Assembly: GCA_017654935.2 (NCBI GenBank)
Contig: CM065687.1
Coordinates: 26,525,446-26,589,445, forward strand
From: Phymorhynchus buccinoides
Lineage: Eukaryota; Mollusca; Gastropoda; Neogastropoda; Raphitomidae
Direction of reading: 5' to 3'
Length of the DNA: 64,000 nt
Position numbers and translations under genes: made by a program. Of this stretch, positions 1 through 30,888 are shown in pieces. A model generated the notes under the pieces. It was not told the origin of the DNA. It ran no database searches and saw nothing but the letters and a program-made list of their open reading frames with translations. Every line of letters begins with the position of its first letter. The stretch's first letter is position 1.

Positions 1-24
1 ATGTAAAACGAAGCAAAAGCTCAC

Positions 25-117
25 CTCCAATCCAATGTCTCTAGCCAGGCACTGGAACGAGTTGTTGTCTTCGCCAGACTCTAGCTGAGATTTATCCTTA
101 CTGGCTAAAATTCCAGC
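25..117 (-). CDS. HSPA14: HSPA14-like exon D (31 codons)
   Basis: Acceptor GTTGCAG before base 117 and donor GAG|GTGAGC after base 25 bound an open 93-base exon in phase 0. It begins AGILASKDKS and ends CLARDIGLE. The order AGIL followed by an ARDI motif matches the HSPA14 segment just after the IGAA motif, and phase 0 fits exon C. It is shorter than the usual ORF cut-off and was found by following the splice phase. Confidence 0.8.
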
Positions 118-3100
118 CTGCAACAAAGTAATGACAACTCAGGGCATTAAAGTACTGAGACTGTCAGTCAAATCTTCTAAAGATCTTCTAAAGAGCCAAC
201 ATGCCAATTCATAGATGAACAATCTCATCACCACGTCACGTGTCAAAATCATGGTTTTTCATGTGTTTTCCCTCTTATAGCTGGTAAGAAATCTTAAGAA
301 ATCTTCCAAGCATAAGAGGGAATGTGACACGTGATGTGGGGGGTAAGTGCTAAACAAAAACGAATGATGCTGAAAACTTTTCAACAACGACCCCCCTACA
401 AACTGCACTTTCAATAATGCTGTTATTGTAGGAAATGAAAATAAAGGAGCTGAAACTGAAAAAAGGAGAATTTCAAGTCGCAGTTTACATCATAAAGTAG
501 AAACTCTGAACAAGAAATGTGAATTAGACGCTCAAAACTGAGAAAGTCAACATACAAAACAACGATAGAAATAGTGAGACAAGGAGAAAGGATAATAGAT
601 AATATTAAGGTAAAGAAAGGTAACTCTCTCTGTAATTAACTCCCTTCACCAAAGTTATTTTGGTCTGTCTCAATGTGGCTGTTGCTTATGCTTTGCTAGG
701 CGATTTGGTGCCAAAAATAACTTTGGTGAAGGGAGTTAATTACAGAGAGTTACCTTTATTTACCTTACTATACAAAACAACACCAAATAAAAGGTTTATG
801 CCAACATTTCCAATGATAATGCTGACGCTTAAAATTGCAATCCGAAGCACTGGGTTCAGTGCATCACTAAACGTGATTTTTCACCCGATGCTGTTAAAAA
901 CAATAAAAAAAATTATAGAAGAGAGACCCCCTAAAATATTAAGGTGACCCCATGAAAAATCAAGAGACATATTTCGCACACTGATTCTGATCCCCTGATT
1001 TCAAAGATAGAATTAACCCTGATTGCAGATAAAGTCCGCAACACTAACATTGAAAAACACACACACGCGCACAACCAACCAGAAACAATCAAACAAAAAC
1101 CTACTAAAATACCCAATTACCTAAATTCACTCCCATGCCTTATTCAAACAGCAGAATTGTCTAAAACCCAGTCCTCTGAAAATCACAGTGAAAGGGCCAT
1201 CAAGGTTCCAGAGACTAGAGGGACAAGTCCAAAATCTCAAGAAAATCTCAAGAATAAAAAGATAATCAGATTAGGGAATAGGCATAGGTGCTCTCCCCTA
1301 GTTTTCGTTGATAAATTGCCACAAAAGTGGCCCTTTCGACTAACACACAGAAACAGAAAATCCCAGTTCCCAACATGACTAAAATCTTCTAACTCAGTAA
1401 GAAATCACATTTAAAAGCTATTTGATAGTAAAGATCACACTCAAAAAAAAAAGAAGGCAAAAACCTCGAAACCACAAACAAATCCTCTGCCAGAAATTCT
1501 CAATCTTCTGAAATTTGCAAAACATCTGACAATTGCGATGCCAGCATACCTCCTTGGCAGCCCCGATGGCGATGAGTTCGTCCCCTGGCACGGAGCTGAG
1601 TATTTCGCAGGAGGGCAGGAAGCGAGTGATGGTGCGCTGAACCAGCGGCATGTTGGTGCCTCCCCCGCATAGCACTGCCTGCACACACCCTTTAAGTTTT
1701 CAACGTCACCTACGGCGGGTTTCCCAATGTTCATTTGTAAACTGAACTGTACAGTACCTCCTTAAATTTACATCGTAACGAGAACTATGTCAATTAGGAC
1801 ACTTGTCAAAATAAAAGTTGTAAAGTCCATTCTCAGTGATCTTAATGAATGATTAAGTACAAATGAATAATAAAAAAAATCTGTTCAATTTTAGACTTAA
1901 AAGACAATGATACCAAAACATAAGAGCAAACCATCCACATCTGTCATCATCAACATTTAAACACAAAGCTAAGATGCAAATTAGGACCATACTGGCTTAA
2001 CAAAATCTATTCACAACGTTTCTGGGATGTTTTCATAACCGCAAGGCTTGTTTTCTTGTTTCTTTTTTTTATCCAGTCATTTTTTTAAAATTTACCCTGA
2101 GCAAAAGTTTCCTTGAACACCGACATACAAAGTCAGCTTGAGAAAAAACCCATTGTAGCTTCTATGTTTTGCTACAGAATGCTGTTGGACGCAACTGACT
2201 CATTCATACACAGCCCCTCAGAACAAAATGATAGTTACATAATATTATGTACAACAAGGCATCGTAATGGAGGAAAAGCATTTTTGTCTGAAAATATTAC
2301 AGGGTTTCAGGAGATGTCGTCTCTTGGCGTCATCAAGGGACTAAAAGCCCTTCATGGTGATCGGAAGGCAATTGCTGTTGTAAATGAACATGTAAATCTG
2401 TTCAAACTTGGGTAAAGGGCATCTCCTCAAGCTTAAAATCCCTTATGACATTTGATTTTCTGCATTCACTTTCCTCTGAATTCAGAGAATTCACTGAAAA
2501 TTACCATTCCTGACAAGTGCATGGGTGCAACTCATGAAAATGGAGAAAAACACCCTGAAAGGCAGGGGTCCAGGGGCTGCTGAGGCCCCGTCGGGGTACA
2601 GGGGAAGAGCCCCATCAACAGAATTTCTGTTTCTGGAAAAATAAAAAAAACTGAAATATGTGTAAAACGGACATAGTTGCACCTATGCAACTGGCGTCCC
2701 TTACCCTGCTGATGTCCTCTATGGCACAGCCTGCCTTGGTCAGCGCCTGCTGTATCAGCTGGGTGCACTGGTCCACCAGGCCGGGACACAGGTTCTCAAA
2801 CCTCACCCTGTGGGCAAAACAAACAACGTAACATGGGCGCTTCTACAAAATCTTGGAAGACCTGAAAAGCAGTGGTTCAGAGGGCCACCTAGTCACAAAG
2901 TCCCTGGTGAAGCATAGGGGCAGCATCAATGTGAGGGGTGAGGGGGCCAACGTCCCCTGAAGCAGAATGGAAAAATGAAATTTTTAAAGGAATTTGATAG
3001 GTTCTGCTTGAAACTGCTTCTACTGCGATACTGGTCCACACCTAAATGAGGCTTTATACTGAACATTCTCTGCCCCAGTCTCGTGCATTGAGATGTGTAG

Positions 3101-4182
3101 GCCACCTACATAAGATTATCGCCCTTGCCTGTCACGAAGTAGTGACCATTTAGAGACCACATTAAAGATTATCCTTCGTAAATATGAAAGATAAGATGTT
3201 AGAGAACACAAAAAATATCCTTAACTCAAAACTGACAAAAAATTAGATTTTTGACTTTGCAAGCCTGTCGTGAGAAACTAGCCCAGCAACTTAATGTCTC
3301 TTTCATGGCAGGACTGCCTACCCCATGTTGCAGTTTCCAGGGACAAACTGCTTAAAAACCAGAAACAGAGACTTATTTCCAGGGACAAACATCGCAATTT
3401 CATGTATCATGAAATATATTTCGCGATCTAGCAAAATTCATGCGACTCTGGATACATTTGCCTGAATAGGTAGTCTTTTTGTTGCATTCGGTGCCAACAG
3501 GTGTTCAGTAACTTAACAGAAAGAAAATTTCAACAGTGCCTGTTGTTTTGGCTGTTCCTGTGTTTAATAGTAAGGTTAGCTAACAAGACAAGTGACTGCT
3601 CAGCAACATTTTTTATTCTACTTTTCCAGGGACACTAAATAGAAAAGTGGATTCCAGGGATAGGGTGCCCATTTTAACTGCTTCCAGGGACAAATACCCC
3701 TTAGGGGGGGGGGACGGTAGGCAGGATTGTCGTGGTGCTGGGTCACACGTGGTAAGTTGAAACATCACTGGCCGGTTAACCCTTTCATCGCCACTGTCGC
3801 CTCTTGGCACCACAATGATTCAGCACCCATGCCACTAAAAAGCATCAAATGAGGGTCTGGTAACCAGTGGCCTTATGTTCTTATTTTTTGGGAGGTAAGG
3901 ACATGCCCTATTTTATACATGTCACAGACGAATCCCCAATATTGCAGACAATCTTTTCTCTACCCAGGTAAGTTTAATGGAAAGTTTGGGCTGAAAAATG
4001 GCTGGCGTTGAAAGGGTTAAGCTGACCTGGAGATGCTGGCGCTGAAGTCGATGCCGTCGAGCACGGACTCTGCGTCGCACTTGGCGTTGTCTCTGATGGA
4101 CAGAGCGTGCTTGCACCGCTCCGCAGCCAGCAGCAGCCGGGCCATCGACCGCTTGCTTTCTTGCGGGTCCGCTTTGTACTTT
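25..4182 (-). CDS. HSPA14: HSPA14-like Hsp70 protein, partial gene (four exons)
   Basis: Minus-strand gene span made of four exons (4027-4182, 2705-2807, 1550-1678, 25-117) whose reading phases join exactly, giving about 160 codons. The product resembles HSPA14 (Hsp70L1). In vertebrates this is a cytosolic Hsp70 relative of the ribosome-associated complex that works with the J-protein DNAJC2. Visible landmarks in order are a KHALS-type helix, the SRVRFENLCP segment that starts the next ATPase subdomain, the third Hsp70 signature region (AVLCGGGTNMPLVQ) and the motif DELIAIGAAKE, followed by AGILASKDKS. These match the second half of the Hsp70 nucleotide-binding domain and its end. The first roughly 240 residues should lie to the right, in or beyond the N gap, and the C-terminal residues lie left of base 1. 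Assignment rests on remembered family motifs. A related Hsp70 of the HSPA4 type is less likely because the spacing follows HSPA14. Confidence 0.85.
231..342. repeat. Imperfect inverted repeat
   Basis: Left arm CCACGTCACGTGTCA and an inner TTCCCTCTTATA pair with right-arm copies CATAAGAGGGAA and TGACACGTGATGTGG. The arms are interrupted, so this looks like an aged short foldback element or MITE. No other copy was noticed in the window. Confidence 0.55.
606..771. mobile_element. MITE-like foldback with ~50-bp inverted arms
   Basis: The left arm (about 611-663) includes AACTCCCTTCACCAAAG and the right arm (about 710-771) its near-exact complement CTTTGGTGAAGGGAGTT. The loop is about 47 bases. 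High arm identity suggests a fairly recent non-autonomous DNA element. Superfamily not determined. Confidence 0.75.
1550..1678 (-). CDS. HSPA14: HSPA14-like exon C (Hsp70 signature 3)
   Basis: Exon of 43 codons, phase 0 to phase 0, acceptor GTGTGCAG and donor GAG|GTATGC. It encodes AVLCGGGTNMPLVQ, the phosphate-2/adenosine region of the Hsp70 ATPase, and ends DELIAIGAAKE. The GG-T/S-x-x-P pattern is the third Hsp70 family signature. Confidence 0.9.
1679..2519. other. HSPA14-like intron, no gene seen
   Basis: AT-rich intron between exons B and C. It carries several short open frames with no recognisable protein content and no repeat family that recurs in the window. Confidence 0.5.
2520..2687. 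mobile_element. ATGGGTGCAACT-ended MITE (copy 1)
   Basis: The ends ATGGGTGCAACT and AGTTGCACCTAT are inverted repeats. The interior GGGGTCCAGGGGCTGC block recurs in copies at 35070-35210, 45965-46207 and 60578-60847. The right end lies only 17 bases from the donor of HSPA14 exon B. Confidence 0.65.
2705..2807 (-). CDS. HSPA14: HSPA14-like exon B (34 codons)
   Basis: One base completes the split Arg codon from exon A, then VRFENLCPGLVDQCTQL and a helix ending EDISR. Acceptor CCCACAG, donor AGG|GTAAGG. The (R/K)FE-x-LC start is the conserved entry to the last ATPase subdomain of Hsp70 proteins. Confidence 0.9.
2808..3775. other. HSPA14-like intron with repeat debris
   Basis: Intron between exons A and B. 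Bases about 3130-3320 are a diverged fragment of the TGTGACCCAGCAC element seen whole at 12325-12743. The words CCAGGGACAAAC and TTCCAGGGA recur through 3340-3700, so part of this may be a decayed inverted-repeat element. Confidence 0.5.
3776..4020. mobile_element. piggyBac-like TTAA MITE (copy 1)
   Basis: Begins TTAACCCTTTCATCGCC and ends GTTGAAAGGGTTAA. Termini of CCC...GGG flanked by TTAA are the hallmark of piggyBac-type transposition. The 245-bp body has no coding capacity and is shared with seven further loci here. The insertion lies inside the HSPA14 intron starting at base +7 from the exon A donor. Confidence 0.8.
4027..4182 (-). CDS. HSPA14: HSPA14-like exon A (52 codons)
   Basis: Acceptor TTTTTACCAG, then one base completing a codon, then KYKADPQESKRSMARL, a helical stretch with AERCKHALS, and DGIDFSASIS ending in a split Arg codon at donor AG|GTCAGC. 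The KHALS helix followed by a (D/E)G-x-DF segment is the standard Hsp70 ATPase subdomain IIB order. The start phase shows more exons must lie upstream. Confidence 0.88.
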
Positions 4183-4568
4183 CTGGTAAAAATTACGAGA
4201 GAAAAAAAAGAAGAGATATAGATTCAAGACACGGACAATGAAGCACATTGCTTTTTGTTAAGGTTATAGAGATCGTTACCAACAACAACCACAACCAACA
4301 ACAACAAAAGCCCCAAAAGGCAAATTGAATCATCTGATTTTTGTTATAAAAAAAAGCAAAAAAGAAAAAAGGCTCACATTTTAAGAAAATGTTTTCACTG
4401 TTTCAGGTTTTTGTTATTTCATAAAGAACAACTTTAAAATAATAAAAATTAAAAACATCAAAATATGCCGTCAACATTCAATTCATCATTATTACACAAT
4501 TCATAAGCTTATAAAACTGATGGAAAAAAATCCCCAACTGTTTTCTGCACCTAACCCAGAGCTGACAT
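4183..4568. other. HSPA14-like upstream intron up to the gap
   Basis: AT-rich sequence with no exon seen. The missing 5' exons of HSPA14 are expected further right but are not visible before the gap. Confidence 0.5.
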
Positions 4569-5068
4569 NNNNNNNNNNNNNNNNNNNNNNNNNNNNNNNN
4601 NNNNNNNNNNNNNNNNNNNNNNNNNNNNNNNNNNNNNNNNNNNNNNNNNNNNNNNNNNNNNNNNNNNNNNNNNNNNNNNNNNNNNNNNNNNNNNNNNNNN
4701 NNNNNNNNNNNNNNNNNNNNNNNNNNNNNNNNNNNNNNNNNNNNNNNNNNNNNNNNNNNNNNNNNNNNNNNNNNNNNNNNNNNNNNNNNNNNNNNNNNNN
4801 NNNNNNNNNNNNNNNNNNNNNNNNNNNNNNNNNNNNNNNNNNNNNNNNNNNNNNNNNNNNNNNNNNNNNNNNNNNNNNNNNNNNNNNNNNNNNNNNNNNN
4901 NNNNNNNNNNNNNNNNNNNNNNNNNNNNNNNNNNNNNNNNNNNNNNNNNNNNNNNNNNNNNNNNNNNNNNNNNNNNNNNNNNNNNNNNNNNNNNNNNNNN
5001 NNNNNNNNNNNNNNNNNNNNNNNNNNNNNNNNNNNNNNNNNNNNNNNNNNNNNNNNNNNNNNNNNNNN
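4569..5068. other. Assembly gap of exactly 500 N
   Basis: A run of exactly 500 N, a common placeholder length, so the true distance is unknown. The right edge is followed within 65 bases by a long CT microsatellite, a likely reason for the break. The 5' parts of both flanking genes are missing around this gap. Confidence 0.95.
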
Positions 5069-5123
5069 TGTGCATGACTGTCTATGATCTATCCTTGTCT
5101 CTGTCTATTTTTCTCTCTGTGTT

Positions 5124-5805
<682 letters not shown>

Positions 5806-5929
5806 TGTGTGTTCTTGTGTGCACAGTAATAGTACTAACAAGGGCATCACCGAGTGGCAGCAACGCATTGTGACAATGCAAACCCGGGCAGAGTTATGTC
5901 CTCTCCCCCCCCCCCCCCCCCCCCCCAAT

Positions 5930-6480
5930 AAACACACCACTTTCCACCCTTACAGAACGTATAAAATACATAGCCCAAAATTTGAAGCGATTCTGTTCAG
6001 TAGTTCACGATATACAGCTGAACTTTTATACAAACTTCCTTGCACTGAGTTACGTCCTCTCCCCCCACACCACTTTCCACCCTTACAGAACGCAAAAATA
6101 CATAGCCCACTTTCCATTCTGTTCAGTAGTTCACGAGATACAGCTGAACTTTTATACAAACTTCCTTGCACAGTTACATCCTCTACCCCAATAAACACAC
6201 CACTTTCCACCCTTACAGAACGCATAGATATTTGAAGCGATTCTGTTCAGTAGTTCACGAGATACAGCTGAACTTTTATACAAACTTCCTTGCACTGAGT
6301 TACATCCTCTCCCCCCCACACACCCCAATAAACACACCACTTTCCACCCTTACAGAACGCATAAAATACATAACCCAAAATTTGAAGCGATTCTGTTCAG
6401 TAGTTCATGAGATACAGCTGAACTTCTATACAAGCTTCCTTGCACCATGGTACACCACCACACAAGCTTTGAAGCGATTC
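5930..6480. repeat. ~134-bp tandem repeat, about four copies
   Basis: The phrase CCACTTTCCACCCTTACAGA recurs at about 5936, 6069, 6199 and 6337 (spacing 133, 130 and 138), each followed by GTTCACGAGATACAGCTGAA or a variant. A partial fifth unit lies near 6467. It lies upstream of the first visible exon of the plus-strand gene and after a 21-base C run. Confidence 0.85.
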
Positions 6481-6775
6481 TGTTCACTAGTTCACGAAAT
6501 AAAGCTGGGGGGAAATTACATAGCCCAAAGAAGAAAATTTCGGTTTTCAAGGTCAAGGTCAGCACGGTGTTGATTAACGAAAGGAAGCTTCCTTTTCAAG
6601 CTGTCTACCCCTCTGCCAATTTTAATTAAAGTCCAAACAGTAGTTTTTAAGATAATCGATACACAGACAGACACACACACACACACAGACACACAAACCG
6701 ATCGCAATACCTCGGCCTCTGGCCGGGTAAAAAAACACCACAAGTTAATAAACACTGACATCATTTTCTTTACAG

Positions 6776-25769
<18,994 letters not shown>

Positions 25770-26195
25770 CTGGTCGTGCGTGCAGTCCGAGTGGTAGCCT
25801 GTTCTTCTCTTGAGGACCTATGGTCATTATGTTGACCACTCTGGCTCCTTTTGTGGGGGAAAAAAAACTGAAGAGGAGGGGTTCCGAAAACTGCAGGGCG
25901 TATCAGAAAAGGCAAATTCTAAGTTTCAAGATTGGAGTGACCCAGCCAGCTCGCACCCTGTTACTACTTACTAGTCATAAAACTGGTTTTGATTTCATAG
26001 TTGGAGCTCTTACAGTTTCAGAACTGCTACTGCCATAAATTGGTTTTTTTAAAGAGTTTTTTTTGTTAGTTTGTTTAAGTTCCTGCTTTGTTGTCTCAAA
26101 CAATAGTACATTGTCTCCTTTTGTTGATATTATGTGGTTTTTCATTGGCATGATGTTCTGTTCATAATTTTTTTATTTATTGTATTATTGGTATT
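25770..26195 (+). other. Presumed 3' UTR of the unidentified gene
   Basis: Follows the TAG directly. No further exon-like sequence. No clear AATAAA within the first kilobase, so the transcript end is not placed. Confidence 0.45.
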
Positions 26196-26345
26196 TGGTA
26201 TATATCTTGTCACAAAGACATATCTCTGTGAAATTCGGGCTGCTCTCCCCTGGAGAGCGCATTGCCGCAACTGCAGCACCTACCCAATTTATTTTATTTT
26301 TGTTTGGGGGGGGGGGGGCACACTTGGAGAACCTAGCAAGCCAAT
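26196..26345 (-). mobile_element. SINE family B, 3' part only
   Basis: Shares CTCTGTGAAATTCGGGCTGC and GGAGAGCGCATTGC with the fuller family B copy at 57646-58050. The tRNA-like head is missing. Confidence 0.65.
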
Positions 26346-26454
26346 CAATTATAGGGGGATTGGTATAGGTGTGTGAAACACAAATACAGGCAGTTTGTTG
26401 TAAAATCAGTGTCTGAAGAAAATGCTTCTCATTTGAAAGTCATACTCTTTTATT

Positions 26455-26760
26455 CCCCCGTGGGGATACCGGGGGGACCTTTTGTACAAATAGTTCCTCC
26501 ACCTTCTGGAAGTTCTGTGCTTGTAACTTCCTCTAATTCTGTCATTCTCTTTGACTCTGCCTTTTCCCTTTGCTTACTGTCATCTGCTGTCTTTCTATCT
26601 CTCTGGTCCATTCTCCTCTTTTCTAGAAACTCTTACAAAGATTTCTTCAGCCGAAGTCGGACATGCTGGGCCCAACTATTTATTAGTTAGGCGCATAATG
26701 GCAGTATGACGCATCTACACTCATATGACAGAAATCTGTCTGAGCGAACGAAGAAGAAGA
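26455..26760 (+). mobile_element. (GAA)-tailed short retroelement (copy 3)
   Basis: CCCGTGGGGATACCGGGGGG head to GAACGAAGAAGAAGA tail. The inner part differs from the others after the CTTTGACTCTGCC block (GCCGAAGTCGGACATG), so it may be a subfamily shared with 60311-60935. Confidence 0.75.
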
Positions 26761-26775
26761 ATACTCTTTTATTTA

Positions 26776-26922
26776 CCGTATTGTTCAGACTATAAGGCAA
26801 TACCTTTTTTTCAGACTGAGATCCCTGCGCCTTGTAATGTGACTGGTAATATAGTAAGAAAATATTAAATTTGGGGGATGCGCATTATAATCAGGTGCGC
26901 CTGATTGTCCATGAAATATGGT
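26776..26922. mobile_element. CGTATTTTTCGGACTATAAG-type MITE (short copy)
   Basis: ACCGTATTGTTCAGACTATA to CCATGAAATATGGTAC, compact 147-bp version with no insertion. Confidence 0.75.
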
Positions 26923-27202
26923 ACCTGTAATCTTGAGATTATTGAGCACATTGCTCAATAAATGTATCCCCATAACTTAAAAACAAAACAAAAAGGAAAT
27001 AATTTATTAATCAATTCCAACGATTCTTAAGAAGCAGGTAATTAGCACACAATAATTCTCTGTGCAGAAACAATAGAAACGGGAAAAATATATGGAAAAT
27101 AGTGTTATTTTATTTCATCCTGTTTAAACTTTCGAAACTTGAGTTACTGCGTGTTGTAATTAGTACATCTCCTTTTGTGGATGTGATGGCCTTTTCACTT
27201 CA

Positions 27203-27417
27203 GGTATCAAGTACTTTATAGTCACAGAGGCGTCTCTGTGAAATTCGGGTGGTTCTCACCTGGAAAGCGTGTCGCAGCCAATTTTTTTTATATTTTTTTT
27301 AATTTTTTATGCGATCTTTGTGTGACTGATGAGGAAGGGGGGGGGGTGTGTAAATTTTGACCAAATAACAATTTTTTCATTGCCACTGGGTTTAACGTGT
27401 ACTAAGTGCATGGGCAC

Positions 27418-27449
<32 letters not shown>

Positions 27450-27512
27450 GCTCCACGTTCAGACCACAAGGCCTAGTGCAGAGTGAGAGGAAAAATCCCC
27501 TGTACCCAGGAT
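27203..27512 (-). mobile_element. SINE family A, head-truncated
   Basis: Tail GTACTTTATAGTCACAGAGG to body CCCCTGTACCCAGG, where it stops before the B box. 5' truncation is expected for LINE-driven copies. Confidence 0.8.
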
Positions 27513-27790
27513 ATGTGTCCATATACTTTTTATGATTATTATGAAAACAAAAAAATATTCCAGTAAAATCCTGTTTCATTCCCATACTTTGTATATGAGG
27601 ACTGTACTTTTTGTCTCCATTTGTTTCACTGTTAACCTGACTTTAGCATGTCTATTTTAGCTGAGTTGCACCATGTAATGTTGTCTCTTTTTCTGGGACC
27701 TTTCTGCATCTGAATCTGCCGCCATGATTATGTTGGCCTCAACTGATACTCGTGTAGTTACCTTGATATGCCATCAATGTTTTCATAATA

Positions 27791-27922
27791 CAGTGGAACC
27801 TCCCTTATAAGACCTCCCATTATTAGACTCCCTCCCACATAAAACCTACTTCTTGTGAGACATTGCCCTTCTTTGTAAGTATTAAAATGATTTTTGGAGG
27901 TTGTATAAGGGAGGTTCTACTG
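27791..27922. mobile_element. CAGTGGAACCTCC-ended pogo-like MITE (copy 1)
   Basis: CAGTGGAACCTCCCTTATAA to AAGGGAGGTTCTACTG between TA dinucleotides. CAGT-x-x-AACCTC ends with TA duplications resemble pogo/Tigger elements. This copy is internally deleted relative to 37279-37453. Confidence 0.75.
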
Positions 27923-28139
27923 TAGCCATGTTGCATATTTTTCATCTTTTAATTTTTTTTCTTCTTTTCTTATGCCATTGGTCTGACTTTAACATTTATA
28001 CATTCCGTAGTCTGTTGCAGCTATGTAATGATTTTGGTTTGTTTGTTTTTCCTTGTTTTATTTATAATTTTTTACTCACTTCAGTTATATTCTTTCGCAA
28101 CACTGCCAATCCAGGTCCCACTTTTGTAACTTCCCTCTC

Positions 28140-28785
28140 AAGCCTCAGTCTGTTTGCCCATTCTTCCATTGTTGCTGAAGGAATGCCCATTCTTCCATTG
28201 TTGCTGAAGGAATGTCCATTCTTCCATTGATGGTTTAAACAAATTTTTATTGATCATTGACATACACTGACAAGAGCATACAACAGTACAGGAAACACAA
28301 AAGCAACGCTTAATTAAAGTGTCACCTTCTTCCATTGTTTCTGAAGGAATGTCCATTCTTCCATTGTTGCTGAAGGAATGTCCATTCTTCCATTGTTGCT
28401 GAAGGAATGTCCATTCTTCCATTGTTGCTGAAGGAATGTCCATTCTTCCATTGTTTCTGAAGGAATGTCCATTCTTCCATTGTTGCTGAAGGAATGTCCA
28501 TTCTTCCATTGTTGCTGAAGGAATGTCCATTCTTCCATTGTTGCTGAAGGAATGTCCATTCTTCCATTGTTGCTGAAGGAATGTCCATTCTTCCATTGTT
28601 GCTGAAGGAATGTCCATTCTTCCATTGTTGCTGAAGGAATGTCCATTCTTCCATTGTTGCTGAAGGAATGTCCATTCTTCCATTGTTGCTGAAGGAATGT
28701 CCATTCTTCCATTGTTGCTGAAGGAATGTCCATTCTTCCATTGTTGCTGAAGGAATGTCCATTCTTCCATTGTTGCTGAAGGAAG
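28140..28785. repeat. 29-bp minisatellite, about 18-19 units
   Basis: Unit CCATTCTTCCATTGTTGCTG plus AAGGAATGT, nearly identical in every copy. The array is split at 28229-28330 by about 100 bases of unrelated sequence, leaving about three units to the left. Minus-strand frames stay open in all three phases because the unit lacks stops; this is not evidence of a protein. Confidence 0.95.
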
Positions 28786-28903
28786 GGCGGTGTGTCCCCA
28801 CAACACTCAGTCCTTCACTGTTCCACTCAGGTTATACTTTCCTTTCCTTGTCCCTTTTTTTGAAAATCTACTTGGTTTAAATATCATTTTTGGCTCACTC
28901 ATG

Positions 28904-29141
28904 TTAACCCTTTCACCGCCAGCCATATTTCAGCCCAAAATTGCTGTTAAATGTACCTGGGTAGAGAAAAACATCCATCTGCAGTATTGGGGATTCTTCT
29001 GTGACATATTTAAAATAAGGTTTATCCGTACTTCCCCAAACTAAGACAATAGGGTCTTTGGATAACAGACCCCACCTTTTAGTGACATAGGTGTTAAATC
29101 ACTGTGGTGCTAAAATGCGACTTTGGCGGTGAAACGGTTAA
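28904..29141. mobile_element. piggyBac-like TTAA MITE (copy 6)
   Basis: TTAACCCTTTCACCGCCAGC to GGCGGTGAAACGGTTAA, complete. Confidence 0.85.
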
Positions 29142-30638
29142 CGAAGTTAACACGAAGTGAGTCTATTGTATGATAGTTGTTCGGTTGTGTGTGTGTTTGT
29201 TGCGTCTGTGGTCTGATCTCCAAACTTTAATGTTGACATTTTCTCGGGAAATAGAAGGCATACATTGTTCAAACTTTGCACACATATAGATGTCTATGCA
29301 AGCTTTCAAACAATACTGATTTGAATAATTAAATACTTAAAGCAACACTGTAAACGGATAACATTTTAGATTAGTGGGTTAGAGAGTATTCAACTGGCAA
29401 CATGAGTAAAGAAACTCATCAACACTGAAAGCCTCGATAGCTCATTGGTAGAGTGTCTGTCTGTCATGCCAATGGTTCCAGGTCTGATTCTCGGCACAGG
29501 CACTTTTATTTTTTTTATTTTTTTTTAGTTGTATCCATTAACGATAGTTTCATTCGTACTTTAAAATTTTATTGACAATCTTGTACTTTAAACAACCCCC
29601 TCAATCTTTGTTTGTTGTCCCACATGTTGCTGTTCGAGTGAGCCTTGAAGGCTTTGCCTCTTGTTATTATGTCAAATATCACAGATAACAATATGCATGG
29701 GATTTACTTGTGGTGTTATTTTTTGAGCTGTTAAGTTCCAGACCAGTTTGGAAGCCTTTATTCATTGTTCATACGTGTGTATTTACGTTTGTTCTTGTTG
29801 GTAGTGTACATTTGCACAGGTCTGTGATTCAAAATGCTTAATTACATATAATCAAAATGCATTTGAGTCTTTATCAGTGCTTTCTAGCTGTTAATGTCTT
29901 ATTCTTAGATTCTTCTAGCTAGTTTACTTGCTTATTAAGCCAGAGAATACTGTCTTTATTCTGCTTAATTATCTTCACAGTACTTACAGAACTCTATGCT
30001 CTAAAGTCTGTTTTTATACTTCCAGATGTTTACACCTATCCGACGACGATGTGTGTTTGAAAACTTACAAATGTTAATTTACTTAATCTTTTCACCAAAG
30101 ACAGAAAATTGTTTTCTCTTAAACTTGAATATTCTCACAGCCTTCTGTGCTTTTAAGCATTATATTTTCCATCGGTAGATGTTTATGCATGTCTAACAAT
30201 GCAGATGTTGCTTTCTATTACATACAAGTTTCATCTTTTTTTTAGTGATCTTTTACTTATGATCTCTTGAGTGGTTTGTAGCATGCAAGTTAGATTCATT
30301 TTTCTCGACTTTTAAAATTGTCTTTGTTATTGCAATGTTAGTGGTCTTTTTATTTGAAAAGCTTTCATGAGACTCAAGATTCTTGATGTTGTACATACAA
30401 TGGTATTGTTATTATATGGATACTTCTCGTGCTTCACTCTGATTAGATTCAGATCTAAGGGCTTTAAGGCATACAGAAGGGCTGCCCCACTTGAAATTAC
30501 GTACGGCTTGTTTTGTGCTTTCTGCTTTTTCCATGTCTTTTATTAATCCACTGGTATGTTTGTTGCTTGTCTTTTGTGTGTGTGGTGTGTGTCTGTGCAT
30601 GTGTCTGGTCTTTCTATTCTTTAGCAGAGTGTCATTTT
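29142..30638. other. Intergenic, no gene seen
   Basis: AT-rich. It includes a tRNA-like segment (29431-29501) within a possible element running from AACACGAAGTGAGTC to GAGTGAGCCTTGAAGGC (about 29150-29660). Nothing coding recognised. Confidence 0.45.
29431..29501 (+). pseudogene. tRNA-like sequence (degenerate, possible SINE head)
   Basis: GCCTCGATAGCTCATTGGTAG has a good A box and D-arm, and an anticodon-like CTGTCAT follows. The T-arm (GGTCTGATTCTCGGC) and acceptor stem pair poorly. A T-rich tract follows. More likely a tRNA-derived repeat than a working gene. Confidence 0.45.
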
Positions 30639-30888
30639 CAGGCATCAGAATTGTCAGAGGATTAAGTATTTCTGACAGAGGATTGGTTTCTCTTGTCAGA
30701 GGTTTTGCCTTTTTATTGAGTGTTATCCTTTGTGGTAAATAGCATTTTAAAGTGATTTCTCACTATATTAAGCCTTTTTGGTGGTGTTGGGAACTCATTT
30801 TAATGATGTCCCTCTTCAGTCTAGGGGCCTTGATGGCCCTTTTACCGCGGTTTTCAGAGGATTGGACTTCAGACTATTCTGATGCCTG
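30639..30888. mobile_element. CAGGCATCAGAATTG-ended element (copy 2)
   Basis: CAGGCATCAGAATTGTCAGA to GACTATTCTGATGCCTG with ATTTT on both sides. A complete 250-bp non-coding element. Confidence 0.8.

Larger units (their letters stand above)
118..1549. other. HSPA14-like intron, no gene seen
   Basis: Intron between exons C and D. It contains two hairpin elements (231-342 and 606-771, listed separately). I see no coding exon or RNA gene in the rest, which is AT-rich with short purine runs. Confidence 0.6.

Noticed and set aside
28138..28806. 222-codon repeat protein on the minus strand
   Set aside because: All three phases are open because the 29-bp unit lacks stops. No conserved start or flanking coding sequence.
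29431..29501. Functional tRNA gene
   Set aside because: The acceptor stem and T-arm do not pair well; a good A box alone fits a tRNA-derived repeat.
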